This document shows, in pieces, positions 45,461 through 55,088 of a DNA stretch of 64,000 nucleotides. The stretch is taken from NCBI GenBank assembly GCA_003280085.1, contig QCFY01000005.1, positions 1 through 64,000 of the forward strand. The letters run 5' to 3'. The notes under the pieces are model-generated. The model worked only from the letters and a program-made list of their open reading frames with translations, was not told where the DNA came from and did not search any database. The position numbers and the translations under genes were made by a program. Every line of letters starts with the position of its first letter. The first letter of the stretch is position 1. This stretch comes from Prochlorococcus sp. AG-363-O06. Its GTDB lineage: Bacteria > Cyanobacteriota > Cyanobacteriia > PCC-6307 > Cyanobiaceae.

Positions 45461-48400
45461 ATGTCTAAGAAGGATTTTGAGATCGCATCTATGGATAAAT
45501 CGCCTGAACAATTTGCTCAGTCGAGTACATCCACTATCCAAGACAAGGAACCTGAGACTGGCCGTTTACTACAACATCGACTGGAACTAGTTGAGGACCT
45601 TTGGCAGACCGTCTTGCGAAGCGAATGTCCACCTGAGCAAACTGAAAGGCTCTTAAGACTTAAGCATTTGAGCGATCCAATTGCATTTGAAGGAACTGAT
45701 TACAACACTACTAGCGATGAAATTGTTCTTTTAATACGTGAGATGGATCTTGCTGAGGCAATTTCTGCAGCGAGGGCCTTTTCGCTATATTTCCAGCTGG
45801 TTAATATTCTCGAGCAGAGAATTGAAGAAGATAGTTATTTAGCAAGTATTACACTTTCAAGTGATCCGAAGGACCAGAAGAGTGCATTAGACCCATTTGC
45901 CCCACCCCTTGCTAGTCAGACAGAACCTGCAACATTTCGGGAGCTTTTTGAACGACTTCGTCGGTTAAATGTTCCGCCTGCGCAGTTGGAATCATTGCTA
46001 CAAGAAATGGATATTCGTTTGGTATTTACTGCTCACCCAACCGAGATTGTTAGACATACTGTTCGTCACAAGCAAAGACGTGTTGCTAGTCTTTTGCAGC
46101 AACTTCAAGCTGATTCTTTAACTACTGTTCAAGAGAAAGAAATCATTAGAAGGCAACTTGAAGAGGAAATCCGCCTTTGGTGGCGAACTGATGAATTACA
46201 TCAGTTCAAGCCTAGTGTGTTAGATGAAGTCGACTATGCATTGCATTACTTTCAGCAGGTTTTGTTTGATGCGATGCCGCAACTTCGTAGACGTATTGGC
46301 TCCGCATTGGCTGGAAGTTATCCAGATGTTCAAGTGCCTCAGGAGGCATTTTGCACATTTGGCTCTTGGGTGGGCTCTGATAGGGATGGCAATCCATCAG
46401 TTACCCCAGAAATTACTTGGAGAACGGCGTGTTATCAGCGCCAACTAATGTTGGAAAGGTATATAGCAGCCGTTCATGCGCTTAGGGATCAATTAAGTAT
46501 CTCTATGCAGTGGAGTCAAGTAAGTGCTCCGCTTCTCGAGTCTCTGGAGATGGATAGACTTAGATTCCCTGAGGTTTATGAGGAAAGAGCTGCTCGTTAT
46601 CGACTGGAACCATATCGTTTGAAATTGAGTTACACCTTGGAAAGGCTTCGCCTCACTCAAGAACGGAATCAACAACTTGCCGAAGCAGGGTGGCAGCCAA
46701 TCCCTGAAGTTCTTAACTCCACAACTTCTTTAAATAGCTCGTCAGAATATTTGCACTATGGATCAGTTGCTGAATTTCGTGGCGACTTGGAGCTTATTCG
46801 TAATAGTTTAGTTAGCACTGAACTTAGCTGTGAACAGTTAGATACTTTGTTAACTCAAGTGCATATTTTTGGATTCTCTTTGGCGAGTTTAGATATACGC
46901 CAAGAAAGTACTAGGCATAGTGATGCACTTGATGAATTAACTCAATTCTTGAAGCTTCCTAAAGCTTATGAGGCAATGACAGAGAAAGAAAAGGTTGAAT
47001 GGTTAATGCAGGAGCTGCAGACTCGAAGACCTTTAATCCCTGCAGCTGTTGAGTGGTCTGATAGTACATCTGAAACCGTAGCTGTATTTAAGATGCTTCA
47101 TCGGCTACAAGAAGAGTTTGGTAGTCGAATCTGTCGTACATATGTCATTTCAATGAGCCATACAGTTTCTGATCTTCTAGAAGTATTGTTATTAGCAAAA
47201 GAGGTTGGCTTAGTTGATTCAACCTCGTGTACTTCGGATTTATTAATTGTTCCTTTATTTGAAACTGTAGAAGATCTTCAGCATGCGCCTTCTGTCATGG
47301 AGGAGCTTTTCAAATCAGAGGTTTATAGAAACTTGTTGCCACGCGTTGGGGATCAAATACAACCATTGCAAGAATTGATGCTTGGATATTCAGATAGTAA
47401 TAAAGACTCTGGCTTCCTTTCTAGTAATTGGGAGATTCATCAGGCTCAGATAGCTCTTCAGGATTTAGCTAGTAGGCATGGTGTTGCGTTGCGCTTATTT
47501 CATGGCCGTGGGGGCTCTGTTGGTCGAGGTGGTGGACCTGCTTATCAAGCAATACTTGCTCAACCCAGTGGAACACTTCAAGGCCGTATAAAAATTACTG
47601 AGCAAGGAGAAGTTTTAGCTTCTAAATATAGCCTCCCGGAATTGGCTTTATATAACTTAGAAACAGTTACAACGGCAGTTTTGCAGAACAGTCTAGTGAC
47701 TAATAAATTAGATGCTACGCCAAGTTGGAATCAATTAATGACACGTTTGGCTGCAACCTCTAGGGAGCATTATCGTGCATTAGTTCATGACAATCCTGAC
47801 TTGGTTGCATTCTTTCAAGAGGTAACCCCGATAGAAGAGATAAGTAAGTTACAGATTTCTAGTCGACCTGCAAGGCGGAAAAGTGGAGCTAAAGATCTTT
47901 CTAGCCTTAGAGCAATTCCTTGGGTTTTTGGTTGGACACAGAGTCGTTTCTTGCTGCCTAGTTGGTTTGGAGTTGGCACAGCCCTAGCTCAAGAGGTGAA
48001 AACTGACTCTTGCCAGTTAGATCTTTTGCGAAGACTGCATCAGCGATGGCCATTTTTCCGAATGCTGATTTCTAAAGTTGAGATGACACTTTCAAAAGTA
48101 GATTTAGAATTAGCAAGGCATTATGTAACCAGCCTAGGGAGAGAGGAAAATCGTGAAGCCTTTAGCAAGATATATCAAATTATCTCTGACGAATATACGC
48201 TTACTAGAAGTTTAGTTCTTGATATCACCGGTAAAGATAAGCTTTTAAGTTCTGACCCAGCATTGCAGTTATCAGTTGATCTTCGTAATAGAACAATTGT
48301 TCCTTTAGGCTTCTTGCAGGTTGCGTTGCTTCGTAGATTGCGAGATCAAAATAGACAACCACCAATTACTGAATCGCCAGAAGAATTTAATGATAATGGC

Positions 48401-48484
48401 CGTACATATAGTAGGAGTGAATTATTACGAGGTGCTTTATTGACAATTAATGGGATTGCTGCAGGCATGAGGAATACAGGTTAA
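45461..48484 (+). CDS. ppc: Phosphoenolpyruvate carboxylase
   Basis: PEP carboxylase adds bicarbonate to PEP to give oxaloacetate, replenishing the TCA intermediates used by nitrogen assimilation. The 1007-aa length is normal for cyanobacteria. Key sequences are [14 protein letters not shown] with the catalytic His, [39 protein letters not shown], and [16 protein letters not shown] near the PEP site, and the C-terminus ends with [12 protein letters not shown]. It is the third gene in the trpE-gshA-ppc run. Confidence 0.98.
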   Translation: MSKKDFEIASMDKSPEQFAQSSTSTIQDKEPETGRLLQHRLELVEDLWQTVLRSECPPEQTERLLRLKHLSDPIAFEGTDYNTTSDEIVLLIREMDLAEAISAARAFSLYFQLVNILEQRIEEDSYLASITLSSDPKDQKSALDPFAPPLASQTEPATFRELFERLRRLNVPPAQLESLLQEMDIRLVFTAHPTEIVRHTVRHKQRRVASLLQQLQADSLTTVQEKEIIRRQLEEEIRLWWRTDELHQFKPSVLDEVDYALHYFQQVLFDAMPQLRRRIGSALAGSYPDVQVPQEAFCTFGSWVGSDRDGNPSVTPEITWRTACYQRQLMLERYIAAVHALRDQLSISMQWSQVSAPLLESLEMDRLRFPEVYEERAARYRLEPYRLKLSYTLERLRLTQERNQQLAEAGWQPIPEVLNSTTSLNSSSEYLHYGSVAEFRGDLELIRNSLVSTELSCEQLDTLLTQVHIFGFSLASLDIRQESTRHSDALDELTQFLKLPKAYEAMTEKEKVEWLMQELQTRRPLIPAAVEWSDSTSETVAVFKMLHRLQEEFGSRICRTYVISMSHTVSDLLEVLLLAKEVGLVDSTSCTSDLLIVPLFETVEDLQHAPSVMEELFKSEVYRNLLPRVGDQIQPLQELMLGYSDSNKDSGFLSSNWEIHQAQIALQDLASRHGVALRLFHGRGGSVGRGGGPAYQAILAQPSGTLQGRIKITEQGEVLASKYSLPELALYNLETVTTAVLQNSLVTNKLDATPSWNQLMTRLAATSREHYRALVHDNPDLVAFFQEVTPIEEISKLQISSRPARRKSGAKDLSSLRAIPWVFGWTQSRFLLPSWFGVGTALAQEVKTDSCQLDLLRRLHQRWPFFRMLISKVEMTLSKVDLELARHYVTSLGREENREAFSKIYQIISDEYTLTRSLVLDITGKDKLLSSDPALQLSVDLRNRTIVPLGFLQVALLRRLRDQNRQPPITESPEEFNDNGRTYSRSELLRGALLTINGIAAGMRNTG

Positions 48485-48487
48485 GCC

Positions 48488-48943
48488 TTGTTTTCATTTA
48501 GAGGAAATTCTCAAGCTCCTTTACTTCCCGAAGGATTTATTTTGGTGACTGATCAACCGCCATCATCGCAAGAATTGAATAAATTATTATCTAAGTGTAA
48601 TGAAAAGACCCATCCTTCTGGTCGTCTTGACTTGGCTTTAAAGAATAGCTTTTGCAATTTAAGTATTTTGGAAGAATCTAAAGGGAATCTCGCAGGTTTT
48701 ATTCGAGCTACAAGTGATAATGGGTTAAATGCAAATTTGTGGAATCTTGTTGCCCAACCTGGAAAGCAGCAAGAGTCTTTAACCCTTGTCTTGATTCATA
48801 GAATCTTATTAATACTTAGGAGAGATATGCCTGGTTGCAGCATATCAGTATCCGCGCCTTCTTTTGCTATAAATGCACTTCAAGAACAAGGTTTTTTGCT
48901 TGATCCTAATGGGATTAGGGCAATGGGATATAGATTGCGTTAA
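48488..48943 (+). CDS. GNAT-family acetyltransferase-like protein
   Basis: The 151-aa protein resembles small plastid/cyanobacterial GNAT proteins: LAGFIRATSDNGLNANLWNLVAQPGKQQESL matches the beta4-alpha3 acetyl-CoA region and EQGFLLDPNGIRAMGYRL matches their C-terminus. The usual Q/RxxGxG/A acetyl-CoA signature is replaced by GKQQESL, so catalysis may be weak or lost. It starts at TTG 48488, 3 nt after ppc, with no ATG in frame. It is the last member of the trpE operon. The substrate is unknown. Confidence 0.6.
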   Translation: MFSFRGNSQAPLLPEGFILVTDQPPSSQELNKLLSKCNEKTHPSGRLDLALKNSFCNLSILEESKGNLAGFIRATSDNGLNANLWNLVAQPGKQQESLTLVLIHRILLILRRDMPGCSISVSAPSFAINALQEQGFLLDPNGIRAMGYRLR

Positions 48944-48962
48944 TTGTTTTTTTCATAATTTA

Positions 48963-49036
48963 CGAGCATGGAGGGACTCGAACCCCCGACCCTCAGAACC
49001 GGAATCTGATGCTCTATCCAACTGAGCTACATGCCC
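48963..49036 (-). tRNA. tRNA-Arg (CCG anticodon)
   Basis: On the minus strand the 74-nt sequence has acceptor GGGCATG paired with CATGCTC including one G-U pair, D arm GCTCAGTTGGATAGAGC, anticodon arm CAGATTCCGGTTCTG with anticodon CCG, and T arm GGGTTCGAGTCCC. It reads CGG arginine codons. Confidence 0.95.
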
Positions 49037-49119
49037 AAACACTTGGTTTTTAGCCAAATGAGATCTACCTTTTAGCAGCTTCAATAGAATTAATCTAGTC
49101 ATATTTTGCTTTAGGAACG

Positions 49120-50226
49120 ATTCGGCTTACAAAACTAGAACTCCAAGGCTTTCGTAATTACAGTCATCTTCACTTGGAGTTGACTGAGAAGCGCTTGTTG
49201 ATTGTTGGGCCTAATGGTGTTGGTAAATCAAATCTCTTAGAGGCTGTAGAGCTCATAGGGAGTTTGCGTTCTCATCGTTCTAGTAGAGACCAGGACCTTA
49301 TTAAATGGAATGAAGATAGAGCTTTGATTAGAGCTATTGCAACTGAGAATGAACAACTTGAGCTTCAGTTTAGAAGGAAAGGTGGCAGGCAAGCTCGACG
49401 CAATCAAAAGGTTCTAACAAGGCAATTGGATCTAATTGGTCCATTGAGATGTGTCGGTTTTAGCGCTCTTGACCTTGAGTTGGTTAGAGGGGAGCCTGCG
49501 CTTCGCCGCAATTGGCTTGACAGAGTGGTTCAACAATTAGAACCAATTTATTCTGATTTGCTTGCTAGGTATAGCAAGTTGTTGCGTCAAAGGAGTCAGC
49601 TATGGCGATATTGGCGTAATCACTCTGAGAAAGACCGTGAAGTTCTTTTAGATGCTTTTGATGTTCAAATGGCATTAGTAAGTACTCGTATTCATCGAAG
49701 AAGAAAGAGGGCCTTATCTCACTTGCAGCCACTGGCTGCAAGTTGGCAGCAAAGATTAAGTAATGGAATGGAAGCTTTGAACTTGGAATATTCACCCGGT
49801 AGCTATCTGACAGGAGAAGAACAAGAAGAGCCTTGGAGAATTTCTATTGAAAAGCAATTGGCTGAGCAAAGACTTGAAGAGGAGCGACTGGGTAGCTGCA
49901 AGGTAGGGCCTCATCGCGACGAGGTGGAGATCTTGCTAAATGGAACTCCTGCTAGACGTTTTGGCTCGGCAGGTCAGCAAAGAACAATTGTGCTCGCTTT
50001 AAAGTTGTCGGAATTGGAATTAATCGGAAATTTATATGGTGACCCTCCACTATTGCTTTTAGATGATGTCCTTGCAGAGTTGGATCAAACCAGACAGTTG
50101 TTGCTTCTAGAGGCTGTTGGGGAGACGCATCAATGCTTAGTTAGCGCTACTCATTTGGATGCATTTGAAGGAGATTGGAGGAAGTGCTCACAATTAGTTG
50201 AAGCTAGTTCCTTGAGAGTGGATTGA
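49120..50226 (+). CDS. recF: DNA replication and repair protein RecF, with apparent non-standard start codon
   Basis: RecF helps load RecA at gapped DNA. The protein has the Walker A motif [18 protein letters not shown], RecF-type [47 protein letters not shown] and the late [13 protein letters not shown]. The first ATG/GTG/TTG-type start in frame is TTG 49174 or 49168, but the conserved beta strand [11 protein letters not shown] lies upstream of it. The frame is open back to a TAG at 49096-49098, and the best candidate is an ATT at 49120, giving 368 aa. Start at the later TTG would remove a conserved strand, which is unlikely. Confidence 0.85.
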   Translation: MRLTKLELQGFRNYSHLHLELTEKRLLIVGPNGVGKSNLLEAVELIGSLRSHRSSRDQDLIKWNEDRALIRAIATENEQLELQFRRKGGRQARRNQKVLTRQLDLIGPLRCVGFSALDLELVRGEPALRRNWLDRVVQQLEPIYSDLLARYSKLLRQRSQLWRYWRNHSEKDREVLLDAFDVQMALVSTRIHRRRKRALSHLQPLAASWQQRLSNGMEALNLEYSPGSYLTGEEQEEPWRISIEKQLAEQRLEEERLGSCKVGPHRDEVEILLNGTPARRFGSAGQQRTIVLALKLSELELIGNLYGDPPLLLLDDVLAELDQTRQLLLLEAVGETHQCLVSATHLDAFEGDWRKCSQLVEASSLRVD

Positions 50227-50263
50227 GACTTCGGGTAAGGTAAGCAGCTATTTTGATTATCTG

Positions 50264-50743
50264 ATGGAGCCAATTGTTTCTTGTTTGTATCCCAACCCTG
50301 GATGGTTGGATGAGCAGTCTTTAGAGGCTATCTCGACCTCGGATTCTGCAAATACCACTCATATGGTTGGTAAACATTGCATTCTCGAGCTTTATGACTG
50401 TGATAAAAGCAAGCTCAATGATGAATCTTTCTTAAGAACTGCTGTTACTAAGGCTGCAAGGCTTTCAGGTGCAACACTGCTCAAATTGATTACACATCAA
50501 TTTGAGCCCCAAGGTGTTACAGGGTTAGCGCTTTTAGCTGAATCACATATATCAATTCATACATGGCCAGAGATTGGTTATGCAGCAGTTGATGTATTTA
50601 CTTGTGGGGACCACACACTGCCGGAAAGGGCTTGCAAGATATTGTCTGAAGAATTTAATGCTGACCGGCACTTACTTAATAGCTTTAAACGGAAAACACC
50701 TAAGGAAATAAATACTGAAGAAAGAACCCCTTTGGCTGTATAG
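50264..50743 (+). CDS. speD: S-adenosylmethionine decarboxylase proenzyme, SpeD class
   Basis: SpeD removes CO2 from S-adenosylmethionine to supply aminopropyl groups for spermidine. The 159-aa protein carries the self-cleavage site in [27 protein letters not shown], where cleavage before the Ser of ESHIS forms the pyruvoyl group. [12 protein letters not shown] is also conserved. The N-terminal extension of about 35 residues before GKH is longer than the Bacillus type. It starts at ATG 50264, 37 nt after recF. Confidence 0.93.
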   Translation: MEPIVSCLYPNPGWLDEQSLEAISTSDSANTTHMVGKHCILELYDCDKSKLNDESFLRTAVTKAARLSGATLLKLITHQFEPQGVTGLALLAESHISIHTWPEIGYAAVDVFTCGDHTLPERACKILSEEFNADRHLLNSFKRKTPKEINTEERTPLAV

Positions 50744-50793
50744 AAAATAATTACTTGCCTTATTTTATGTAATTTATTTTCAAAATTAAAATT

Positions 50794-51633
50794 TTACTTC
50801 TTAATTTTTCTATTTAGCTTTCCACTTACTAGCCCTTCAATATCAATACTTACGGATAAGAATCCAATTGAATGAAAGTATTGGAATATTTGCTCTCTAT
50901 TGCCATCTAATATCAATTTAGCTATTTGATCACTTGGGACTTCAATTCTTGCATTTAGAGCATGACTACGAACTCTAACTTCTTGGAAACCTTTTGCCCT
51001 GAGCCAAGTTTCTGCTTGATCAACTTGTTGTAGGCGTTCAGATGTTATTGCCTCTCCATATGGGAAGCGTGAGGCTAAACATGGTTGTGCAGGTTTATTC
51101 CACCATGGAAGACCTATCGCTTTCGAAATCAAGCGAATAGAATTTTTCCCAATTTCTAACTCTGCTAGTGGTGAATAGACATCTGCAAGTCGTGCAGCTT
51201 TAATCCCTGGCCGGTGATCAGAAAGATCATCAAAATTCACACCATCTATTACTTTTGAACCCTTTGCAAGGATAGCGATTTCCTTTAATTTTTTATGCAA
51301 TTCTCTTTTGCAGGCAAAACATCTATCTTCGGGATTATCTTTATAAAAAGGATCTTTTAGCTCTTCAGTGAGACATTCTTTATGCTCAATCCCAAGCCAT
51401 AGGGCTTGTTGCCGGGCTTCTTTAAGCAGATGAGGCGCTAACGCTGCAGAAACGCCTGTAATTGCAATCGCTTTATCCCCTAATTGTTCTTGTGCAATTG
51501 CTGCAACCAAGCTGCTATCGACCCCACCTGAATAGGCAACGCAAACTTGACCAAGCTCTTTAATCAGCTCACGCAATAGGCTTAGCTTCTTAGTCTCTGT
51601 TTCAGGTAATTTTTTTGGTTGATGAAACACCAC
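50794..51633 (-). CDS. larE: LarE-like ATP-dependent sulfur transferase (PP-loop)
   Basis: The 279-aa protein is a PP-loop ATPase of the LarE group. It has CVAYSGGVDSSLVAAIAQEQLG, the PP-loop, then RCFACKRELHKKL, and later KPAQPCLASRFPYGE, in which the Cys corresponds to the region of the sacrificial cysteine in LarE of lactobacilli. LarE adds sulfur to the nicotinic-acid-derived nickel pincer cofactor of lactate racemase. LarB and LarC are not in the window, so the real substrate here is unsure. It starts at GTG 51633. Confidence 0.8.
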   Translation of the reverse strand: MVFHQPKKLPETETKKLSLLRELIKELGQVCVAYSGGVDSSLVAAIAQEQLGDKAIAITGVSAALAPHLLKEARQQALWLGIEHKECLTEELKDPFYKDNPEDRCFACKRELHKKLKEIAILAKGSKVIDGVNFDDLSDHRPGIKAARLADVYSPLAELEIGKNSIRLISKAIGLPWWNKPAQPCLASRFPYGEAITSERLQQVDQAETWLRAKGFQEVRVRSHALNARIEVPSDQIAKLILDGNREQIFQYFHSIGFLSVSIDIEGLVSGKLNRKIKK

Positions 51634-51698
51634 AAATTCAGTATTCCGCTTTTAGCCTATCTACTTTCTCTGTTCTAGTTAACCTCCATATATAAATT

Positions 51699-52910
51699 GT
51701 GCCGTCCATGTCATCCAAGACGGAATCATTCAAATCATCAGCTGATAAAAAGTCCTCAATAGGAGGGCGAGGTATTGGTATTGTTACTGCTTTTGACAGC
51801 CAGGAGCGTCATCATGGTCAGTTACATATTTATGACGGAGAAGGTAAAGGAAAAAGCCAAGCTGCTTTAGGTGTTGTTTTAAGGACGATAGGTTTGGGGA
51901 TTTGCGAAAAAAGACGAACTAGGGTTCTTCTTTTGAGGTTTCTTAAAGGTCCAGGCAGGTCTTATGACGAAGATGCAGCCATCGAGGCTTTACAGCAGGG
52001 TTTCCCCCACCTGATTGATCAAGTTCGAACTGGAAGGGCTGAATATTTTTCAGCTGATCAAGCCACCAAATTTGATTTACAAGAAGCAAATCGGGGCTGG
52101 GATATAGCTAAGGGGGCTATCGCAAGTGCTCTTTATTCAGTTGTAGTTCTCGATGAGCTTAATCCTTTGCTTGATCTAGGCTTGCTTCCTGTTGAAGAGG
52201 TGGTAAGGACTTTGAAGGCTCGACCATCTGGGATGGAGGTAATAGTTACAGGTCGAGCAGCCCCTAATCAATTGATTCAAATTGCAGATTTGCATTCTGA
52301 AATGCGTGCCCATAGGCGTCCTGAAAAGAATCAAGAGGAACAATCTCTTTTTAATGGCCTCAGTGGAATTGAGATTTACACTGGAGAAGGCAAAGGTAAG
52401 TCCACGAGTGCTTTAGGTAAGGCATTGCAAGCTATAGGTCGTGGAATTAGTCAAGATAAAAGCCACAGGGTGTTGATTTTGCAATGGCTTAAAGGTGGCA
52501 GCGGATATACAGAAGATGCTGCTATTGCTGCTTTAAGAGAAAGCTACCCACATCTTGTCGACCATTTAAGATCTGGTCGTGATGCAATTGTTTGGAGAGG
52601 CCAGCAACAGCCTATTGATTATGTTGAAGCAGAAAGAGCTTGGGAGATTGCTAGAGCAGCTATAACCAGCGGTCTATATAAGACTGTAATTTTAGATGAA
52701 CTTAATCCAAGTGTTGACTTGGAATTATTGCCTGTTGAACCAATTGTACAGACACTGTTACGTAAGCCTTTTGAGACCGAGGTAATCATTACGGGTAGAT
52801 GTAAAAACCCTCCAGCCTATTTTGATTTAGCAAGCGTTCATTCAGAAATGGTTTGCCATAAGCATTATGCCGAGCAAGGTATAGACCTAAAAAGAGGCGT
52901 TGACTATTAA
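51699..52910 (+). CDS. Tandem-duplicated CobA/BtuR-type P-loop protein
   Basis: The 403-aa protein contains two copies of the cob(I)alamin adenosyltransferase (CobA/BtuR) fold. Copy one has IYDGEGKGKSQAALGVVLR, RFLKGPGRSYDEDAAIEAL and VVVLDELNPLLDLGLLPVEEV; copy two has IYTGEGKGKSTSALGKALQ, QWLKGGSGYTEDAAIAAL and VILDELNPSVDLELLPVEPI. Both P-loops and both LDELN segments are intact. BtuR normally adds a 5'-deoxyadenosyl group to cobalamin. A fused duplication could bind two ATP and may have a changed role. It starts at GTG 51699; ATG 51708 is possible. It converges with the MoeB-like gene (4-nt overlap). Confidence 0.8.
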   Translation: MPSMSSKTESFKSSADKKSSIGGRGIGIVTAFDSQERHHGQLHIYDGEGKGKSQAALGVVLRTIGLGICEKRRTRVLLLRFLKGPGRSYDEDAAIEALQQGFPHLIDQVRTGRAEYFSADQATKFDLQEANRGWDIAKGAIASALYSVVVLDELNPLLDLGLLPVEEVVRTLKARPSGMEVIVTGRAAPNQLIQIADLHSEMRAHRRPEKNQEEQSLFNGLSGIEIYTGEGKGKSTSALGKALQAIGRGISQDKSHRVLILQWLKGGSGYTEDAAIAALRESYPHLVDHLRSGRDAIVWRGQQQPIDYVEAERAWEIARAAITSGLYKTVILDELNPSVDLELLPVEPIVQTLLRKPFETEVIITGRCKNPPAYFDLASVHSEMVCHKHYAEQGIDLKRGVDY

Positions 52911-54094
52911 CTAGTTAAGTCATGCCTATTATTGTTTATTTGCTTTATTTCTGAACTCCAGGCATCAATACCACCAGCAAGGTTTGAGCCTTTGATACCA
53001 TATTCTTCTAGGATCTTCAAGGCCTTTATAGACCTTATTCCACTTTTGCAATACACATATAGCCTTCTATTTTTTGATAATCTTCTAATTTCATTTATCC
53101 TTTTACCTTTAGCTATTTCCTCCAAAGGAAATAGATGTGAACCTTCGATTGAATGGACTTTGTATTCTTTTTTGGTGCGTACATCAAGCAGGGTTACATT
53201 TTCTGGACTATGTCGCATGAGCTTAGAAAGTTCTTTTGCAGATGCTTGGGTAAAAGAATAACTTTTAGGTTTTGATGTTAGATCATTCTTTTCTAAATTA
53301 GTTGAATTACTTCCTGTTAAAGTTTTGATGCTAATAGTATCTGGGTTTTTCTTAAGCTTTAACTCTCTAAACTTCATATCTAATGCATTGAAAACGACCA
53401 ATCTGCCATCAAGAGGCTCGCCTATTCCTGTGATTATTTTAATTGCTTCAGTTGCTTGTATTAGTCCAATTAATCCAGGGACAACACCTATGACTCCTCC
53501 TTCCTCACACGAAGGTATTAGTTCTACAGGTGGCTCTTCAGGTAATAAATCACGATAGTTTGGGCTTTCTTTCTTTAAGTTGAAAACTGTAGCCTGACCT
53601 TCGAAAGTTGCAACAGAGCCATAGATATTTGGCTTATTTAAGAGTACACATGCATCATTTATTAGATATCGGCTGGGGAAATTGTCTGTGCAGTCACATA
53701 CCAAATCATATTTGCTGATTAAATCAAGAGCATTGTTTACATTTAACTTAGTTTCAAAGGTTTCAATTTGGCAATAAGGGTTGATTCGAATTAGCTGTGC
53801 TTGGCTTGATTTTGTTTTGGGCTTGCCAATCCAGTTTAAGTTATGAATAATTTGTCTCTGAAGATTGGATTCTTCTACTAAGTCGTTGTCAATAATTCCA
53901 ATTCGGCCTACTCCTGCAGCAGCCAGGTAAAGAAGCAATGGTGACCCCAGTCCTCCACACCCAACACATAAAACAGAGCTTGCTTTAAGGCGCTTTTGAC
54001 CAGTAAGGCCAATTTGCGGGAGGGTTAGGTGCCTTGCGTATCTTGCAAGTTCATCTGGGCTTAAATCAATCAAACTTTTATTTTGGGCTTGCAT
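52907..54094 (-). CDS. moeB: MoeB/ThiF-type adenylyltransferase with C-terminal rhodanese domain
   Basis: The 395-aa protein adenylates the C-terminus of a small sulfur carrier and then passes sulfur to it. The N-terminal E1-like domain has VLCVGCGGLGSPLLLYLAAAGVGRIGIIDND and LINDACVLLNKPNIYGSVATFEGQ, and ELIPSCEEGGVIGVVPG with the thioester Cys. The cyanobacterial form lacks the first CxxC zinc pair (here NYRDLLPEEPP). The rhodanese domain (about 300-395) carries VYCKSGIRS with the catalytic Cys. I chose ATG 54094. It follows the JAMM gene on the same strand. Confidence 0.9.
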   Translation of the reverse strand: MQAQNKSLIDLSPDELARYARHLTLPQIGLTGQKRLKASSVLCVGCGGLGSPLLLYLAAAGVGRIGIIDNDLVEESNLQRQIIHNLNWIGKPKTKSSQAQLIRINPYCQIETFETKLNVNNALDLISKYDLVCDCTDNFPSRYLINDACVLLNKPNIYGSVATFEGQATVFNLKKESPNYRDLLPEEPPVELIPSCEEGGVIGVVPGLIGLIQATEAIKIITGIGEPLDGRLVVFNALDMKFRELKLKKNPDTISIKTLTGSNSTNLEKNDLTSKPKSYSFTQASAKELSKLMRHSPENVTLLDVRTKKEYKVHSIEGSHLFPLEEIAKGKRINEIRRLSKNRRLYVYCKSGIRSIKALKILEEYGIKGSNLAGGIDAWSSEIKQINNNRHDLTS

Positions 54095-54122
54095 GATGTA
54101 TCTCAAGTTTCCTTTATTTGTT

Positions 54123-54626
54123 TTACTCGCGATTTAAAATTATCAACTCAATTGGACTAATATTTTTTGTATTTCCTGTAGACCATCCACGAATATTGCC
54201 AGACCCATTAACTATCACCATTAATCCTGGGGTAAAGCAATATGCCCTGTCAATAGATGAAGGAATTGCTTCGTTGCCTGGATGAGAATGAGCTGCCCCT
54301 AACACTTTCAAGTTTCTTTGTCGACTCCAACGTTGAGCATGTATTTGCTCACGGGGGTCAATTGCGAAGCGATTTTGTCGAGTAGCGTTTTTGGATTTTG
54401 GCCTCTCAGGCACTTTTTCATGTTCAGAAATGTCGAAAATTCCTTCCTTCCATACATTGCAGCATGGCCAGATTAGTTGAACTTTCCAGATATTTCTTGT
54501 TGGATCCTGCTTTGATTTTTGTTCATCCCCAATCAACAAAGCGCAGCCTTCATCAGGCTTTACTGCTAATAAACTCTTGGAGAGAACTATCAGGCAATCG
54601 CCATCGAATTCAAGTAAACCTGGCAT
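54123..54626 (-). CDS. JAMM/MPN-domain metalloprotease (M67 family)
   Basis: The 167-aa protein has the JAMM zinc motif: a Glu in PDEGCALLIG, and GAAHSHPGNEAIPSSIDRAY, the H-x-H-x10-D arrangement. JAMM proteins trim the C-terminal tail from ubiquitin-like sulfur carriers so that the Gly-Gly end is exposed. It lies directly upstream of the MoeB-rhodanese gene with a gap of 28 nt, so the pair likely acts on one sulfur carrier, but no carrier gene is adjacent. I chose ATG 54626. Confidence 0.85.
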   Translation of the reverse strand: MPGLLEFDGDCLIVLSKSLLAVKPDEGCALLIGDEQKSKQDPTRNIWKVQLIWPCCNVWKEGIFDISEHEKVPERPKSKNATRQNRFAIDPREQIHAQRWSRQRNLKVLGAAHSHPGNEAIPSSIDRAYCFTPGLMVIVNGSGNIRGWSTGNTKNISPIELIILNRE

Positions 54627-54677
54627 CAAAAAGCTTCAATAGATATGCTCAATGCAAATTGCATTTGTGTTGTGGTC

Positions 54678-55046
54678 ATGAGCGACATTAGTCCGGAGAC
54701 AAATTCAGTCTCAAGTGCCGACACTAATTCCGTGGCCGGTGATAATTTTGCTGATCGTGCCGGTGATGTAATGGGCAAGGTCAATGAAACCTTTAATAAG
54801 GTCGACTGGGATCAGATGGGCAAATACGGCAAAGCTGCAGGCATAATTGCTGTGGTAATTATCGCCCAAGTCATTATTAAAGGTGTTCTTGACACAATTA
54901 ATTTGTTACCAGTTGTTCCTGGCCTTTTGGAGCTGCTTGGTGTGGTTGTGCTTGGTCAATGGAGCTGGCAAAACCTGACGACAAGTGATAAGCGTAATGC
55001 GGTTTTGGAGAGAGTCCAAACTCTTAGGAAAGAGTACTTGGGGTAA
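54678..55046 (+). CDS. CAAD-domain thylakoid curvature-like membrane protein
   Basis: The 122-aa protein has a polar Ser/Thr/Asp-rich N-terminus, an amphipathic stretch VMGKVNETFNKVDWDQMGKYGKA, then two adjacent membrane helices (AAGIIAVVIIAQVIIKGVLDTINLLPVVPG and LLELLGVVVLGQWSW) and a basic C-terminal helix. This is the CAAD layout, shared with plant CURT1 proteins that bend thylakoid membranes, and attached to some cyanobacterial aminoacyl-tRNA synthetases. I chose ATG 54678; 11 upstream residues are not family-like. Confidence 0.8.
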   Translation: MSDISPETNSVSSADTNSVAGDNFADRAGDVMGKVNETFNKVDWDQMGKYGKAAGIIAVVIIAQVIIKGVLDTINLLPVVPGLLELLGVVVLGQWSWQNLTTSDKRNAVLERVQTLRKEYLG

Positions 55047-55088
55047 AAAGGTCACTTTCCTTTTTTGCAGTGTTTTCCATATTCCTTA

